Shown here in pieces: positions 7,773 through 16,753 of a stretch of DNA of 64,000 bases. The DNA comes from Candidatus Contubernalis alkalaceticus. GTDB lineage: Bacteria; Bacillota; Dethiobacteria; SKNC01. The stretch is taken from NCBI RefSeq assembly GCF_022558445.1, contig NZ_CP054699.1, positions 1,320,001 to 1,384,000 of the forward strand, written 5' to 3'. How positions within the stretch are numbered: position 1 is the stretch's first letter; every line of letters starts with the position of its first letter. The translations under genes were made by a program, and so were the position numbers. The notes below the pieces were generated by a model. That model was not told the DNA's origin. It searched no databases and was given only the letters and a program-made list of their open reading frames with translations.

Positions 7773-9785
7773 ATGGATTTTAGTGAATATAAAGATATTT
7801 ACCTGGCAGAAGCTCAGGAGCACCTTCAATCCCTGAACGATGCCCTTTTAAAATTGGAAAATGAACCGGAAAATAATGAACTGATTCAGGAGATTTTTCG
7901 GTCTGCTCACAGCTTAAAAGGTATGTCGGCTACCATGGGGTATGACGATATAGCAGGGCTTACCCATGAGATGGAAAATGCTTTGAATCTACTTAGGGAA
8001 GGGACTATAAATTTAAGCAAGGAGTTTGCTGATATCCTGTTTAAATCTTTAGATGCCTTGGAAGGGTTGTCTAATCGGGTGGAAAACCCGGAGCTTCCCC
8101 CGGTAGACACCTCCGATTTATTAGAAGGGTTAAGGAGATTAGTTGAAGGCGAAGAGGAAGAGGAGGTTTCCTCAATTAAGGAAAATTTTTCACTTCGTTT
8201 GGATGAATTTGAAAAAGAAATTGTAAAAGAGGTTAGAGGTAAAGAGGATAAAATATACTACATAGCTGTATCTCTTACGGAAGATTGTCTTCTTAAATCC
8301 GTCAGAGCATATATGGTAATCAAGGTTTTAGAAAACAATGGGGTGGTTTTAAAGGTAAAACCTCCGGTTACGGATTTGGAAGATGATAACTTTGATAAAG
8401 ATTTCTTTGTTCTTTGTCAAAGCAGTACTGATGCTGCAGTAATAAAGGCAGAACTTCTCAACATATTGGAGATTGAAAAGGTAGAGATAGAAGAATACAC
8501 GGAAGAAGTTGTTAACTCAGTGGATTCAGATTCTCCGCCCGCTGATGTTCCCGTTGAACAGTTAGAAAAAATCAATACTTCTTCCGATAATGTCAAGGCT
8601 TCTTTGTTGGAGCAGCAGCCCAAAATACAGTCTACCAAGCGCTCTGAGAAAACAATCCGGGTGGAGACAGAAAAATTAGACCAATTGATCAATCTAGTAG
8701 GAGAGCTGGTAATAAACAGGACTCGCATTGTGGATGTAGCAAAAAGGAATGAAAATGGAGAAATAATAGGGGCTGCAGAACATTTAAATCGAATCACCAC
8801 AGACCTGCAGAGTGCTGTAATGAAACTGAGGATGGTACCAGTTAAGCAGGTTTTCGACCGCTTTCCCCGCATGATAAGGGATTTAAGCCTTGAGAGGGGA
8901 AAGAAGATAAGGTTTGAGATAAGCGGTGAAGAAACTGAGCTGGATAGATCAATTGTGAATCAAATTGGCGATCCTCTGGTTCATCTGCTGCGCAATGCTG
9001 TAGATCATGGAATAGAGTCTGAGGAGGAGAGGCAAAAAGCAGGTAAGCCGAAAGAGGGTTTAGTAAAACTAGAAGCCCGTCACGAAGGTAGTTATGTGGC
9101 TATTCAAGTTTCTGATGATGGAAGTGGATTAGATGAGAAAAAGCTTATAAGTATTGCTGTAGCTAAAGGAATTATTTCCAGTGAAGAGGCAGAACATTAT
9201 AAAAAGGAAGATGCATATAAGCTTATCTTTAAAAACGGATTCAGTACAGTAAAAGAAGTTACAGATGTATCCGGCCGGGGGGTAGGTATGGATGCTGTCA
9301 GTAAAATAGTAGAAAGCTTAAGTGGACTTATTGATGTGCAGGCAAAGCCAGGACAGGGCACCAGCTTTACGATCCGTATGCCTTTGACTCTGGCCATTAT
9401 CAGAGCCCTCCTGGTAAAAGCTGCTGGAGATATTTATGCTATACCCATTGAAACAATTAATGAAAGCCTCTATATTACTGAAAAAGAAATAAAAACTATA
9501 CAAAAACAGGAGGTTATTTCTCTTCGTAAGGAGGTTTTGCCCCTGGTTTCCCTCCAGGAGCAGCTGCGGGGCTTGACCTGTAAGAGGCCAGAAGAAATTC
9601 CTGTAGTTATCGTAACAGCTGGAGACAAGAAGGCAGGACTTATTGTTGATGATCTTTTAGAGCAGCAGGAGATAGTAATTAAGTCATTAAGCAGGATTTT
9701 AGGAGAGATTAAGGGTGTGGCAGGAGCAACAGTTCTGGGTAACGGCAAGGTGGCATTCATACTTAATATCTCAACCCTGATTTAA
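7773..9785 (+). CDS. cheA: Chemotaxis histidine kinase CheA
   Basis: A 670-residue kinase with the full P1-P5 layout. P1 holds the phospho-accepting histidine H46 in FRSAHSLKG. A P2 region that binds CheY/CheB follows (about 150-250). P3 is the dimerisation helix pair (KLDQLINLVGELVINRTRI). P4 is the ATPase, with N box HLLRNAVDHGIE, DDGSGLD, GRGVGMDAV and GTSFTIRMPL. P5 is the CheW-like regulatory domain. In B. subtilis-type systems attractant raises CheA activity. ATG 7773 is preceded by AAGGGAGAG. Confidence 0.97.
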   Translation: MDFSEYKDIYLAEAQEHLQSLNDALLKLENEPENNELIQEIFRSAHSLKGMSATMGYDDIAGLTHEMENALNLLREGTINLSKEFADILFKSLDALEGLSNRVENPELPPVDTSDLLEGLRRLVEGEEEEEVSSIKENFSLRLDEFEKEIVKEVRGKEDKIYYIAVSLTEDCLLKSVRAYMVIKVLENNGVVLKVKPPVTDLEDDNFDKDFFVLCQSSTDAAVIKAELLNILEIEKVEIEEYTEEVVNSVDSDSPPADVPVEQLEKINTSSDNVKASLLEQQPKIQSTKRSEKTIRVETEKLDQLINLVGELVINRTRIVDVAKRNENGEIIGAAEHLNRITTDLQSAVMKLRMVPVKQVFDRFPRMIRDLSLERGKKIRFEISGEETELDRSIVNQIGDPLVHLLRNAVDHGIESEEERQKAGKPKEGLVKLEARHEGSYVAIQVSDDGSGLDEKKLISIAVAKGIISSEEAEHYKKEDAYKLIFKNGFSTVKEVTDVSGRGVGMDAVSKIVESLSGLIDVQAKPGQGTSFTIRMPLTLAIIRALLVKAAGDIYAIPIETINESLYITEKEIKTIQKQEVISLRKEVLPLVSLQEQLRGLTCKRPEEIPVVIVTAGDKKAGLIVDDLLEQQEIVIKSLSRILGEIKGVAGATVLGNGKVAFILNISTLI

Positions 9786-9800
9786 AAGGAGGTTATATAC

Positions 9801-10163
9801 TTGGCTAATAAAATTTTGATAACAGATGACACGGCATTCATGCGCATGACTTTAAAAAATATTTTACAAAAAAATGGATATGAAATTGCAGGAGAAGCAG
9901 AAGACGGACTGCAGGCAGTAGAGAAATATAAAACAGAACAGCCTGACCTGGTTACTATGGATATCACCATGCCCAACATGGACGGTATTTCTGCCATTAA
10001 AGAAATTATGAGTTATGACGCTAAGGCAAAAATCATCGTCTGTAGCGCCATGGGACAAAAATCGTTAGTAATAGAAGCCCTCAGTTCCGGGGCAAAAGAT
10101 TTTATAGTTAAACCCTTCCAACCCGACCGGATACTTGATGCAGTTAAAAAAGTTTTAGGATAA
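9801..10163 (+). CDS. cheY: Chemotaxis response regulator CheY
   Basis: A 120-residue single receiver domain. It keeps the acidic pair in ILITDDTAFMR, the phosphorylated aspartate in LVTMDITMPNMDG, a serine in IVCSAMG and the lysine in FIVKPFQ. CheY-P binds the EID peptides of FliM and here also of the FliN-type protein. A TTG start at 9801 is supported by AAAGGAGG directly after the cheA stop. It sits next to cheC, whose product removes its phosphate. Confidence 0.95.
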   Translation: MANKILITDDTAFMRMTLKNILQKNGYEIAGEAEDGLQAVEKYKTEQPDLVTMDITMPNMDGISAIKEIMSYDAKAKIIVCSAMGQKSLVIEALSSGAKDFIVKPFQPDRILDAVKKVLG

Positions 10164-10180
10164 TATGGGGTGATGTCAAA

Positions 10181-10783
10181 ATGAAAAATATAAACAGCCA
10201 ACAATTAGATTTATTAAAAGAATTGGGAAATATTGGTATGGGTAATGCAACCTCATCTCTATCGGCCATGTTAAAGGAAGAAAGAGTGAATATGTTTGTC
10301 CCGGAAGTGTCAGTGGTCCCCTTAAGTGAGCTTCCTGATTGCATGGGCGGGCCTGAAAAGCAAGTAACTGGAATTTATGTTAAGGTTGGGGGAGATATTG
10401 GGCTTTATATGATTTTTATAGTTCCTTTGGATAGTGCCGAAAATTTAGCATTTACGGTTACAGAGGGCATGGCTGAAGGGTTGGATGAATTTGGCCTTTC
10501 GGCAGTGGCAGAAGTTGGGAATATTTTGACAGCGGGGTATTTAAATGCTCTATCTTTTTTGATGGATATGACCTTAGTCCCCGAACCTCCGGGAGTGGCT
10601 GTGGATATGACTGAAGCTATATTGGGTACAATCCTGGCGGAGAGTCAGGTGGTGGAGGATTTTATTGTTTTGATTAAAACTTCTTTTGTTACGGAGAAAA
10701 CAAATATTCAGGGGTTCTTAACAATAATTCCAGAAAAGGATGCTTTTGAGGTTATTTACAATATGCTGTTGAAGGGTGCCTAG
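10181..10783 (+). CDS. cheC: CheY-P phosphatase CheC
   Basis: A 200-residue CheC. It has the two family signatures, LKELGNIGMGNATSSLSAML near the N-terminus and VAEVGNILTAGYLNALS near residue 115, each with the E-x2-N phosphatase centre. CheC dephosphorylates CheY-P, and its activity is raised by binding CheD, which is encoded three bases downstream. With the FliY-like protein, the operon encodes six CheC-type active centres in two proteins. Confidence 0.95.
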   Translation: MKNINSQQLDLLKELGNIGMGNATSSLSAMLKEERVNMFVPEVSVVPLSELPDCMGGPEKQVTGIYVKVGGDIGLYMIFIVPLDSAENLAFTVTEGMAEGLDEFGLSAVAEVGNILTAGYLNALSFLMDMTLVPEPPGVAVDMTEAILGTILAESQVVEDFIVLIKTSFVTEKTNIQGFLTIIPEKDAFEVIYNMLLKGA

Positions 10784-10785
10784 TT

Positions 10786-11265
10786 ATGGAAAATGTCGTT
10801 CGTGTAAAAATTGCAGATTTAGCAGTATTAAAAAAAGAAGGTATTTTGGTTACTATCGGTTTGGGGTCCTGTGTGGGCATAGCTCTTTATGATCCTTTAG
10901 TGAAGGTGGCTGGATTATCTCATATAATTCTTTCTAACAGTACTTTGTTCAGCAATCGGGATAACCTGGCAAAGTTCGCTGATACAGCTGTTCCTCTCAT
11001 GCTTACGGAAATGATCAAGTTGGGAGCCAGGAAGGAAAGAATTAGAGCTAAAATAGCTGGTGGCAGTGAACTTTTTAAATATAAGTTTAATGGTGAAAGC
11101 ATTGGCGAAAAAAATATTAAAGCTGTTATAGAAACCCTGGCCCTGGTGAAGATACCCCTCCTTTCTCAAGATGTGGGGGGTAATTCCGGTAGAACTATGA
11201 AACTTTTGGCAGATAGTGGACAGGTTCTGATTACAAAAGTAGGACAGAAAGAAGTAGAGCTATAA
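10786..11265 (+). CDS. cheD: Chemoreceptor glutamine deamidase CheD
   Basis: A 159-residue CheD, the deamidase that converts receptor glutamines to glutamate and partners CheC in adaptation. The catalytic cysteine is in TIGLGSCVGIALYD and the histidine in GLSHIIL; a threonine for the triad is available in the FADTAVPLM segment. ATG 10786 follows the cheC stop by two bases, so the two are probably translationally coupled. Confidence 0.95.
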   Translation: MENVVRVKIADLAVLKKEGILVTIGLGSCVGIALYDPLVKVAGLSHIILSNSTLFSNRDNLAKFADTAVPLMLTEMIKLGARKERIRAKIAGGSELFKYKFNGESIGEKNIKAVIETLALVKIPLLSQDVGGNSGRTMKLLADSGQVLITKVGQKEVEL

Positions 11266-11289
11266 CATTTGAGGAGGACCTTAGGACAT

Positions 11290-12351
11290 ATGGAGCAGAT
11301 AAAGGTGCTGGTAGTTGACGACACTGCCTTAATGCGTAAAATCGTTTCCGATATATTTGGTTCAAGTGATGAGTTTCAGGTGGTAGCCACGGCCAGGGAC
11401 GGGGAAGACGCTTTGAAAAAAATAAAAAGATTTAAACCTGACTTAATAACTTTAGATGTGGAAATGCCCCGCATGAACGGAATTGAAGTACTTAAAGTCA
11501 TTATGCAGGATAATCCGGTACCGGTAATCATGTTAAGCAGCCACACCCGCAGGGGAAGTGAAATTACCATTGAGGCCCTTTCCTTAGGGGCTGTAGACTT
11601 TATACCAAAGCCCGGGTATCTGAGTAAAGATTTAAAAACTGTCGGGGAGGAACTTCTTCACAGGGCACGGCTGGCGGCTCGGGCTAAGAATTTAAAAATA
11701 TCCCCTAGAGATGATCAACGGCAAAAAAGGGATTTGTTTGCCGTTCCTTCTGTTTCTCCCCGGTTCAAGTCCCGGGAGGGTTTTAAAAATGTGGTAGCTA
11801 TTGGTTCCTCCACGGGAGGGCCCAAAGCCTTAGAACATGTTCTTATAAATTTGCCGGGAGACTTTCCTGCTCCCTTAATCATTACGCAGCATATGCCTCC
11901 GGGTTTTACCAATGCTTTGGCCCAGCGGTTAGATAAAATTTGTGATATCCAGGTAAAGGAGGGGGACAGGGGGGATAAGCTTATGGCTGGAACTGCTTAT
12001 ATAGCTCCTGGTGGGTATCATATGGTAGTTACCCGGGATGGTTTTGTGAATTTGAATCAGGATCCTCCGGTAGAGCATGTCCGTCCTTCTGCCAATGTCA
12101 TGATTGATTCTGCAGTACAGGTGTATGGTGACATCATGATTGGGGTTATCTTAACAGGAATGGGAAAAGACGGTGCTGAAGCTATGGTTAACATAAAAGA
12201 GAAAGGCGGCAGGACCGTGGTTCAAGATGAGGCGACCTCAGTAATATATAGAATGCCCAGGGCAGTGGTGGAATTGGGGGCGGCAGACTATGTTCTGCCG
12301 CTTGAGGATATACCAAAAGCCTTAATAAGAATGGTAGGACTTAAGAGCTAA
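11290..12351 (+). CDS. cheB: Receptor methylesterase CheB
   Basis: A 353-residue protein with an N-terminal receiver domain (VVDDTALMRK, phospho-aspartate in LITLDVEMPRMNG, KPG after the last strand) and a C-terminal methylesterase domain. The catalytic serine is in IGSSTGGPKALEHV, the histidine in ITQHMPPGFT and the aspartate in GMGKDGAEAM. It removes methyl groups from receptors after phosphorylation by CheA. A longer frame begins with TTG at 11269, but its first codons overlap the ribosome-binding site GAGGAGG (11271-11277), so ATG 11290 is used. Confidence 0.95.
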   Translation: MEQIKVLVVDDTALMRKIVSDIFGSSDEFQVVATARDGEDALKKIKRFKPDLITLDVEMPRMNGIEVLKVIMQDNPVPVIMLSSHTRRGSEITIEALSLGAVDFIPKPGYLSKDLKTVGEELLHRARLAARAKNLKISPRDDQRQKRDLFAVPSVSPRFKSREGFKNVVAIGSSTGGPKALEHVLINLPGDFPAPLIITQHMPPGFTNALAQRLDKICDIQVKEGDRGDKLMAGTAYIAPGGYHMVVTRDGFVNLNQDPPVEHVRPSANVMIDSAVQVYGDIMIGVILTGMGKDGAEAMVNIKEKGGRTVVQDEATSVIYRMPRAVVELGAADYVLPLEDIPKALIRMVGLKS

Positions 12352-12365
12352 CCTAAGGGGGGGCC

Positions 12366-13142
12366 GTGTTGATAGATTCTGATTATGAAAAATTCAAAGA
12401 AAATCTCTATAATAAAATTGGTTTGGACTTAAACCAGTATAAAGAACGACAGGTAAAAAGGCGCATAACGCAGTTTATGACAAAGCATGGGGTTTCCCGC
12501 TTTTCTGACTTTTATATTGTATTATCTAAAGATAAGGCTGTGTTGAAACGATTCCGAGATTATTTGACTATAAACACTTCGGAATTTTTTCGGGATATTA
12601 AAATGTATAATAATTTGAGAGACAATATTCTTCCAAACCTATCGAAAAAAAACGGTTCACTAAAGATATGGAGTGCCGGCTGTTCTATAGGCGCTGAGCC
12701 TTATTCTTTAGCCATTTTATTGCATGAGGCAAAGGCTCGTTCCTTCCGTATTGATGCCACGGATTTTGATGAAAATATTTTGCAGACGGCTGAAGCCGGC
12801 AGGTATAAAGCCAATGTTTTGAAGAATATTTCTGAGAATCTTAAGTCTAAATATTTTGAGGCAGAGGGGGAAGAGTACCGAATAAAAAAGCGGATTAAGG
12901 AAAACATTCATTTTAAGCAGCATAACTTGTTAAGCGACCCATATCCCCAGGGGTATAATTTAATCCTCTGTCGAAATGTATTCATATATTTTACTCCCGA
13001 AACCCAAAACGCACTTCTGCACAAATTTTCAAAATCACTTAAGCAAGGTGGTTACTTCATTTTAGGCACTTCTGAATTTGTTACACAGACAGAGGATTTT
13101 GGATTTAGAAAAAAAGCTTTTTCCATATATGAAAAAGTTTAA
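12366..13142 (+). CDS. cheR: Receptor methyltransferase CheR
   Basis: A 258-residue SAM-dependent methyltransferase that adds methyl groups to chemoreceptor glutamates, opposing CheB. The N-terminal helical domain (about 1-75) precedes the Rossmann domain with LKIWSAGCSIGAEPYSLAI and YNLILCRNVFIYF. The GTG at 12366 follows a G-rich site at 12355-12362. It is the last complete gene of the chemotaxis operon. Confidence 0.95.
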   Translation: MLIDSDYEKFKENLYNKIGLDLNQYKERQVKRRITQFMTKHGVSRFSDFYIVLSKDKAVLKRFRDYLTINTSEFFRDIKMYNNLRDNILPNLSKKNGSLKIWSAGCSIGAEPYSLAILLHEAKARSFRIDATDFDENILQTAEAGRYKANVLKNISENLKSKYFEAEGEEYRIKKRIKENIHFKQHNLLSDPYPQGYNLILCRNVFIYFTPETQNALLHKFSKSLKQGGYFILGTSEFVTQTEDFGFRKKAFSIYEKV

Positions 13143-13210
13143 GTATAGTTCCTCTTTAAGGTAAGACAAAAAATGGAAGCAAAGCCCGGAAGAATGTTTA
13201 GGGAGGGCAT

Positions 13211-13303
13211 ATGAATTATTTCATTGCAAGACAGCCAATTTTTAACCGAATGCAAAGGGTGCCTCTTGAGTTAATGGTTTTTCACAGGGATTCAAAAGAA
13301 TAA
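13211..13303 (+). pseudogene. 30-codon remnant of an EAL/HDOD (YuxH-type) protein N-terminus
   Basis: A tiny frame with a good ribosome-binding site (TAGGGAGGG) starts at ATG 13211. The peptide begins MNYFIARQPIFNRMQRV and continues LELMVFHRD before a stop. This closely follows the N-terminal signature of EAL-HDOD/YuxH-type signalling proteins (ARQPIF[DN]R, then YELLFR). Those proteins run to about 400 residues; here a terminator follows at once, so almost the whole gene is missing. The position after cheR suggests a lost signalling component, though expression as a micropeptide cannot be excluded. Confidence 0.6.
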
Positions 13304-13333
13304 TTTAGGGAGCCGGCAAGCCGGCTCCCTAAA
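13304..13333. terminator. Bidirectional terminator between cheR and the SPOCS/LysM gene
   Basis: A perfect 13-bp stem (13304-13316 with 13321-13333) with a four-base CAAG loop and a strong GGGAGCCGG core. It lies between converging genes. A/T-rich flanks on both sides would let it stop transcription both ways, although neither T run is long. Confidence 0.8.
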
Positions 13334-13339
13334 ATTATT

Positions 13340-15058
13340 CTACCATTTTGTTGGGATGAATACCTTTTGTCCTGGGAAAATCAGATTGGGGTCCTTAATC
13401 TGAGGATTTGCTCTGATTAAAGCATCCAGAGAAACTCCCTCCCGTTGGGCAATTTTAAATAGAGTATCGCCCTTTTGAACGATTACAAATTTCGTAGGTG
13501 GTTTCGGCTTAGTTGGGATAAATACCTTTTGTCCTGGGAAAATCAGGTTGGGGTCCTTAATCTGGGGATTTGCCCTGATTAAAGCATCCAGAGAGACTCC
13601 CTCCCGTTGGGCAATTTTAAACAGGGTATCACCTTTTTGAACGATTACAAATCTCGTAGTAGGTCTGGGTGGAAAGGGTGGCTTAGGTGGTATTGGCGGT
13701 TTCGGCGGCTTGGGCGGAAAAGGTTTTTCAGCTCTAACGTCAATCACAACCTTCAGCTGTTCTGTTTCTGTAATTTTAATAAAGGCTTCAATTACAGCTG
13801 TTTGCAGGACCTTTTTCCCTTTAATAATTTCGAAATCAATATCTCCTACAATTCTTAATCTTACCTGTACATTCATGTCTGGGACAGCGGGAGGTACGTT
13901 GGCAACAATTTGGAAGGGTACATCCTCTCTGACATGTCTCAGCAGGCCGCCCATATCTACAAAGAATATCTGCTTATGGAGAACAGCTCTGATAATTACT
14001 TTGCCGTTAACGATTTCCGTTTGAATGTTAACAATTTCAGCCATGATACGGAATATCTTCTCGGCTTTCATCGGCAATTCTACTTCTGCTTCAACCGTGG
14101 TAGTTTGGATAACGTCTGCAACTACCTGTTCAACTTTAAGCAGTTTTCTGTCTACGATAATACCGGTGCCGGTAACGTTAGTAACTACTTCAATTTGAAG
14201 AGTTTCGGTAACTTTTACGAAGATATCCAGAATAATATTCTGCCGAAGTTTTTTGCTGGGAGGTCTAATAAGTTCAAAGTCATCCACAATAGCATTGACA
14301 TCCACCTGCACATTTAAGCCATCCCGGGCTCCGGGAATGTTCACAGCAACGCTAAAGGGTACATCTTCAGCAACGTGCCTTACTAGATCTCCTTCATCCA
14401 CCAGGAAGATTTGTTTATGGACTATGCCCCGAACTATCACAATATCACGTTTAATTTCTGTTTTAACATCCCTTACTTCTGAAACAATTTGAAAAATCTT
14501 TTTGGCGGTAATCGGCAGTTCTACAGTATTTTTAATTACTTCTGAGACTCTGTCTTCACCAATTACACTTTCAACCTTTAACAGCTTTTTCTCAACTTTC
14601 AGGTCTTTGGGGCCGCCTTTAACGTCGGTGACTACCATCAATTGTTCTGTTTCAGTAACTTTTACAAATATTTCTATGATAACTTCCTGTCGGACTTTTT
14701 TTCCTTTATCCGTCAAGTGTGTTTGTATGTCAACGATGGTGGCTTTAATTTGAACTTTCAGGTTAGGTTTTGCACCGGGTACTTCAATAAACTGTCTGAA
14801 AGGAATTTCTTCCGGCACATGTCTGACCAGGTCACCCTCATCGACGATAAACAGCTGTTTTTTGATTAGACCGGTGACCAGTACCCCACCTTCCCGTACC
14901 TCTCCCCTGACATTACTCAGGCTGGCCACTACATCAAATATCTTGATAGCTTTGATGGGTAAGGTGACAGTACTTTCAAATACTTTAGTAACGGTGGTTT
15001 CACCGATTACCTTATCTACTTTTAGTAAACGTTTTTTTACGTCTAATGCTGTATGCAT
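13340..15058 (-). CDS. Three-SPOCS, two-LysM protein, probable spore coat or cortex protein
   Basis: A 572-residue protein. Three tandem DUF3794/SPOCS repeats of about 150 residues fill residues 1-450, each starting K-x-LLKV-[ED]-x-V and containing a KQ[IL]F[IF]VD-x-G-x-L-x-RHV block. A proline/lysine linker (about 455-475) follows, then two nearly identical LysM modules (FVIVQKGDTLFKIAQREG, then NPQIKDPNLIFPGQKV). SPOCS occurs in spore assembly proteins such as SipL, and LysM binds peptidoglycan, so attachment at the cortex-coat boundary is inferred. No signal peptide is seen, which fits delivery from the mother cell. ATG 15058 follows AAGGAGGGAAG. Confidence 0.85.
   Translation of the reverse strand: MHTALDVKKRLLKVDKVIGETTVTKVFESTVTLPIKAIKIFDVVASLSNVRGEVREGGVLVTGLIKKQLFIVDEGDLVRHVPEEIPFRQFIEVPGAKPNLKVQIKATIVDIQTHLTDKGKKVRQEVIIEIFVKVTETEQLMVVTDVKGGPKDLKVEKKLLKVESVIGEDRVSEVIKNTVELPITAKKIFQIVSEVRDVKTEIKRDIVIVRGIVHKQIFLVDEGDLVRHVAEDVPFSVAVNIPGARDGLNVQVDVNAIVDDFELIRPPSKKLRQNIILDIFVKVTETLQIEVVTNVTGTGIIVDRKLLKVEQVVADVIQTTTVEAEVELPMKAEKIFRIMAEIVNIQTEIVNGKVIIRAVLHKQIFFVDMGGLLRHVREDVPFQIVANVPPAVPDMNVQVRLRIVGDIDFEIIKGKKVLQTAVIEAFIKITETEQLKVVIDVRAEKPFPPKPPKPPIPPKPPFPPRPTTRFVIVQKGDTLFKIAQREGVSLDALIRANPQIKDPNLIFPGQKVFIPTKPKPPTKFVIVQKGDTLFKIAQREGVSLDALIRANPQIKDPNLIFPGQKVFIPTKW
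13351..13659 (-). repeat. Direct repeat of 147 bp encoding the two LysM modules
   Basis: Copies at 13351-13497 and 13513-13659 are nearly identical at the base level, with only about ten to fifteen differences by eye, including silent ones. They are separated by 15 bases. This indicates a recent tandem duplication, or gene conversion keeping the copies alike. Confidence 0.9.
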
Positions 15059-15305
15059 ACTACTTCCCTCCTTGTTTATTTATTTTCTTTCCATAATATG
15101 CTGTACAGAAAAAAATGTGACAGTATAAAAACTATTCCACAAAGGCACTAAGAAAGCCCTATTTGTACATATTAAATATGCTATAATGTACATAAAAGGT
15201 TTAAAAAATTAGAGAATGGAATTAGTATTTAGCATTATATAAGGAAATTAAAAATCGTTAAAAGAACTACGTAGCAATTTCATTATTAAAAAAAAGTAGA
15301 AAAAG

Positions 15306-15968
15306 GTGATACCAATAGATTTCTTTTTAACCATTTTTATTGTAGTCGTTATTTTGATATATTTTAGAAATAGAAATAAGCTGGAAAAAAGTCAAAAGGA
15401 AATTAAACAAGAAAAAATTTTAAATTATGCAGCCATTATATCTGCCGTTGTTCTGATAGGAGTTATTATCCTTTTTACCAACAGCGGTACCGGTGGATGG
15501 TCCATGCCTTTTAGTCAGGAGATTGGGGAAGAGGAAATAAACGGTTCGGCGGTGGAGTCAAGTTACAATCTTCAGGAGGAGCAGGCTGTGATTATGCTGA
15601 TCAATCAGGAGAGGAGAAAGGCCGGGCTAGATGTTTTATCCCACCAGCCGGGTTTGAGGGAACTGGCCAGGTTTCAGGCTTTGGACCTTCTGGAATTGGA
15701 TTATTATGACCATGTTTTGCCCAGTTATAGTGATTCCCTGGAGATGGTCAGTAATGCCGGCATGGCCCATTATACCAACGTGGCAGTAAACTTTGTCAAG
15801 AGCAGTAGTAATGCCGGGGATGTTCTAAATAGCATGATGAAAATACCTCATCAAAAGAGCAACCTGTTGGCGGAAAGTTTTACAGATCTGGGGGTGGGGG
15901 TTGTAGAAGTATATGACCGGGATGTTATCGTTCATCGTTTTTATATTATCATATTTGCGGGCATATAA
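15306..15968 (+). CDS. Membrane-anchored CAP/SCP-domain protein
   Basis: About 220 residues. Two hydrophobic segments near the N-terminus (about 4-18 and 43-60, the second within ILNYAAIISAVVLIGVIIL) are separated by a lysine-rich loop. An acidic linker follows, then a CAP domain of the Firmicutes YkwD type (about 95-220). Its features are VIMLINQERRKAGLDVL, LRELARFQALDLLE, DHVLPSYSDSLEMV and LGVGVVEV. The function of bacterial CAP proteins is poorly known; some are spore- or sporulation-linked. The GTG start at 15306 is weak because its own codons overlap the AAAGGTGAT site. A TATAAT lies at 15183-15188. Confidence 0.75.
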   Translation: MIPIDFFLTIFIVVVILIYFRNRNKLEKSQKEIKQEKILNYAAIISAVVLIGVIILFTNSGTGGWSMPFSQEIGEEEINGSAVESSYNLQEEQAVIMLINQERRKAGLDVLSHQPGLRELARFQALDLLELDYYDHVLPSYSDSLEMVSNAGMAHYTNVAVNFVKSSSNAGDVLNSMMKIPHQKSNLLAESFTDLGVGVVEVYDRDVIVHRFYIIIFAGI

Positions 15969-16010
15969 TCATTTGGTTGAAGCCTGTTAAAAATAGATGA
16001 GGTGACTTAA

Positions 16011-16685
16011 GTGATAACAAATAATAAGGTAAAACTGGTAGCCTTTGATGTGGATGGCACACTTACTGTTGAAAAGAGTGCCTGGGCTTATATACACAGG
16101 AAGCTGGGAATTTGGGAGGATGTGGGGGAAAAGTATCTGAATCAGTTTCGTGCAGGAGAAATAACTTACGCTGAGTTTGCCCGGTTGGACGCTTTGAGGT
16201 GGAAGGGGATTTCCTGGGATAGATTGATTAATATTTTAGAAGAGATATCTGTGATGGAAAAAGCCAAAGAAGCGGTGGAAAAGATAAAACAGAACCATGT
16301 TGAGGTGGCCCTTATCTCCAGTGGATTACTTCCCCTGGTAGAAAGGGTTGCTCATGAATTAGAGATAAAGCATTTTACAGGCAATGAGCTGGTGGTAGAG
16401 GAAGGGATACTCACCGGTGAGGCGAAAGTAAATGTTTCCCTGGATGTATGGGAACTATCCAAGGGAGCATATTTAAACCGATTGACCAGCAGTTTAAATA
16501 TTTCCCCTGTTGAAGTCGCTGCGGTAGGTGATGGCCTGGGGGATTTGGACATGTTTAAGGCAGCGGGGGTTCCCCTGCTGGTAAATTGCTGCCTTGAGGA
16601 GAGAGAAATCATTCTAAGGGAAGTAACTGGTGTTTTAGATGTCCAATGCATCACTGGAGTTCCTGAGGCATTAGGGTTTGAGTAA
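16011..16685 (+). CDS. HAD-family phosphatase, phosphoserine phosphatase-like
   Basis: A 224-residue HAD hydrolase of the phosphoserine-phosphatase type. Motif I is AFDVDGTLT (nucleophile and acid aspartates), motif II is ALISSGLLP, and motif IV is VAAVGDGLGDLDMFKAAG. A helical cap (about 22-75) follows motif I, as in SerB. The substrate cannot be read from sequence; phosphoserine is possible but other small phosphates are equally likely. The GTG start at 16011 follows GAGGTGAC. It lies 42 bases after the CAP gene and 68 bases before aroK. Confidence 0.75.
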   Translation: MITNNKVKLVAFDVDGTLTVEKSAWAYIHRKLGIWEDVGEKYLNQFRAGEITYAEFARLDALRWKGISWDRLINILEEISVMEKAKEAVEKIKQNHVEVALISSGLLPLVERVAHELEIKHFTGNELVVEEGILTGEAKVNVSLDVWELSKGAYLNRLTSSLNISPVEVAAVGDGLGDLDMFKAAGVPLLVNCCLEEREIILREVTGVLDVQCITGVPEALGFE

Positions 16686-16753
16686 TATTTAAATTAAGAG
16701 AGAATTAATTCTAGATTCTTAAGTTGGTTCCTATAAAGATCAGGGGGAGATGG

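Noticed and set aside
12966-12975. TGTCGAA within cheR
   Set aside because: It is inside coding sequence and reflects codons for the CRNVF motif, so it was not counted as a Spo0A box.
13607-14317. Plus-strand frames of 83-135 codons inside the SPOCS/LysM gene
   Set aside because: They are antisense shadows of a repetitive gene with obvious SPOCS repeats.
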